NCBI GenBank assembly: GCA_905236295.1
Contig: CAJOQF010000136.1
Location: 1-6,885 of the forward strand
DNA length: 6,885 bases
Source of the DNA: an uncultured Eubacterium sp.
GTDB taxonomy: Bacteria > Bacillota > Clostridia > Lachnospirales > Lachnospiraceae
Direction of reading: 5' to 3'
The notes beneath the pieces were generated by a model. The model saw nothing but the letters and a program-made list of their open reading frames with translations. It ran no database searches and was not told the origin of the DNA. Shown here piece after piece: positions 6,644 to 6,885 of this stretch. The translations under genes were made by a program, and so were the position numbers. How positions within the stretch are numbered: the first letter of the stretch is position 1; every line of letters begins with the position of its first letter.

Positions 6644-6885
6644 TCAACCTATCGCAAATGTGAGTTCAGCAGCAACAGCAGTCTTTCCGTTTACGGTAGC
6701 CTTTGCTGCGCCTACACCTACAGGTCCCTTCCTCTTTATGATCTCCAGTTCAAGTTCCAACACATCTCCCGGAATAACTTTCTGACGAAACTTCGCCTTG
6801 TTGATCCCACCGAAGTATGCTGTCTTTCCCTTGAACTCATCACAGGAAAGTATCGCAACTGCGCCGACCTGCGCAAGTGCCTCTA
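6644..6885 (-). CDS. fabZ: 3-hydroxyacyl-ACP dehydratase FabZ, C-terminal part (5' end outside window)
   Basis: FabZ removes water from 3-hydroxyacyl-ACP to give trans-2-enoyl-ACP in the fatty acid elongation cycle, as a cytoplasmic hot-dog fold enzyme. Only the last 79 complete codons are in the window. The first visible residues, EALAQVGAVA, are the conserved central helix that follows the PGV motif; the leading Glu matches the catalytic Glu of the family. The catalytic His (HFP motif) would lie just outside. Further matches are YFGGINKAKFRQKVIPGD, a segment typical of FabZ and distinct from FabA, and the ending AELTFAIG, which closely resembles Bacillus-type FabZ C-termini. The gene stops with TGA at 6646-6644, 5 nt before the accC ATG, so both are surely in one operon. 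Confidence 0.93.
   Translation of the reverse strand, partial: EALAQVGAVAILSCDEFKGKTAYFGGINKAKFRQKVIPGDVLELELEIIKRKGPVGVGAAKATVNGKTAVAAELTFAIG
6648..6650 (-). promoter_or_regulatory. Weak Shine-Dalgarno core for accC, inside the fabZ 3' end
   Basis: AGG on the minus strand lies 9 nt before the ATG at 6638. It is the only plausible site and is short. It is at a workable distance for the ATG but directly adjacent to the alternative TTG at 6647, which argues for the ATG. The weakness suggests that accC relies on ribosomes arriving from fabZ. Confidence 0.35.

Noticed and set aside
1..6885. A new defence, secretion or mobile system linking the protease to the fatty acid genes
   Set aside because: A terminator and a separate promoter divide the two units, no transposase, integrase, toxin-antitoxin or tRNA is present, and the lipid genes are ordinary core metabolism. 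The neighbourhood looks incidental.

Overview
The window looks like the chromosome of a low-to-moderate GC Gram-positive anaerobe. Three things suggest this: strong purine-rich Shine-Dalgarno sites, the gene order fabZ-accC-accD/accA, and a Gram-positive style signal peptide on a large secreted protease. A Clostridia member, perhaps Lachnospiraceae, fits best, but this is inferred from gene order and sequence style, not from a search. All convincing genes lie on the minus strand, so the window reads biologically from right to left.

Right part (about 3554 to 6885): the tail of a type II fatty acid synthesis operon. It holds the C-terminal part of fabZ (3-hydroxyacyl-ACP dehydratase, cut by the window edge), accC (biotin carboxylase) and a single gene fusing the beta and alpha subunits of the acetyl-CoA carboxylase carboxyltransferase (accD-accA). 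AccC carboxylates biotin carried on AccB (not in the window). The AccDA fusion passes the carboxyl group to acetyl-CoA to make malonyl-CoA, and FabZ works in the elongation cycle that uses it. Spacing between the genes is tight (5 and 14 nt), accDA starts with TTG, and a rho-independent terminator ends the operon, with the accDA stop codon inside the hairpin loop.

Middle (3421 to 3576): a short intergenic region with the accDA terminator, two pairs of short direct repeats at near-helical spacing, a good sigma-A type promoter (TTTACT, 17 bp, TATAAT) and a strong ribosome binding site for the next gene.

Left half (1 to 3420): one very large open frame, 1140 codons without a stop and running off the left edge. 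It encodes a secreted subtilisin-family (S8) serine protease. Order of parts: signal peptide, I9-type propeptide, catalytic domain with Asp214/His263/Asn354/Ser658, a roughly 240-residue extra domain inserted just before the catalytic serine motif, an IPT/TIG-like Ig fold, and a Kelch-like beta-propeller that continues past the edge. It is probably an independent transcription unit unrelated to lipid synthesis. The fused carboxyltransferase and the inserted domain plus propeller of the protease are the most notable items. I saw no RNA genes, insertion sequences, CRISPR arrays or plus-strand genes, and no non-genic stretch exceeds 300 bases.
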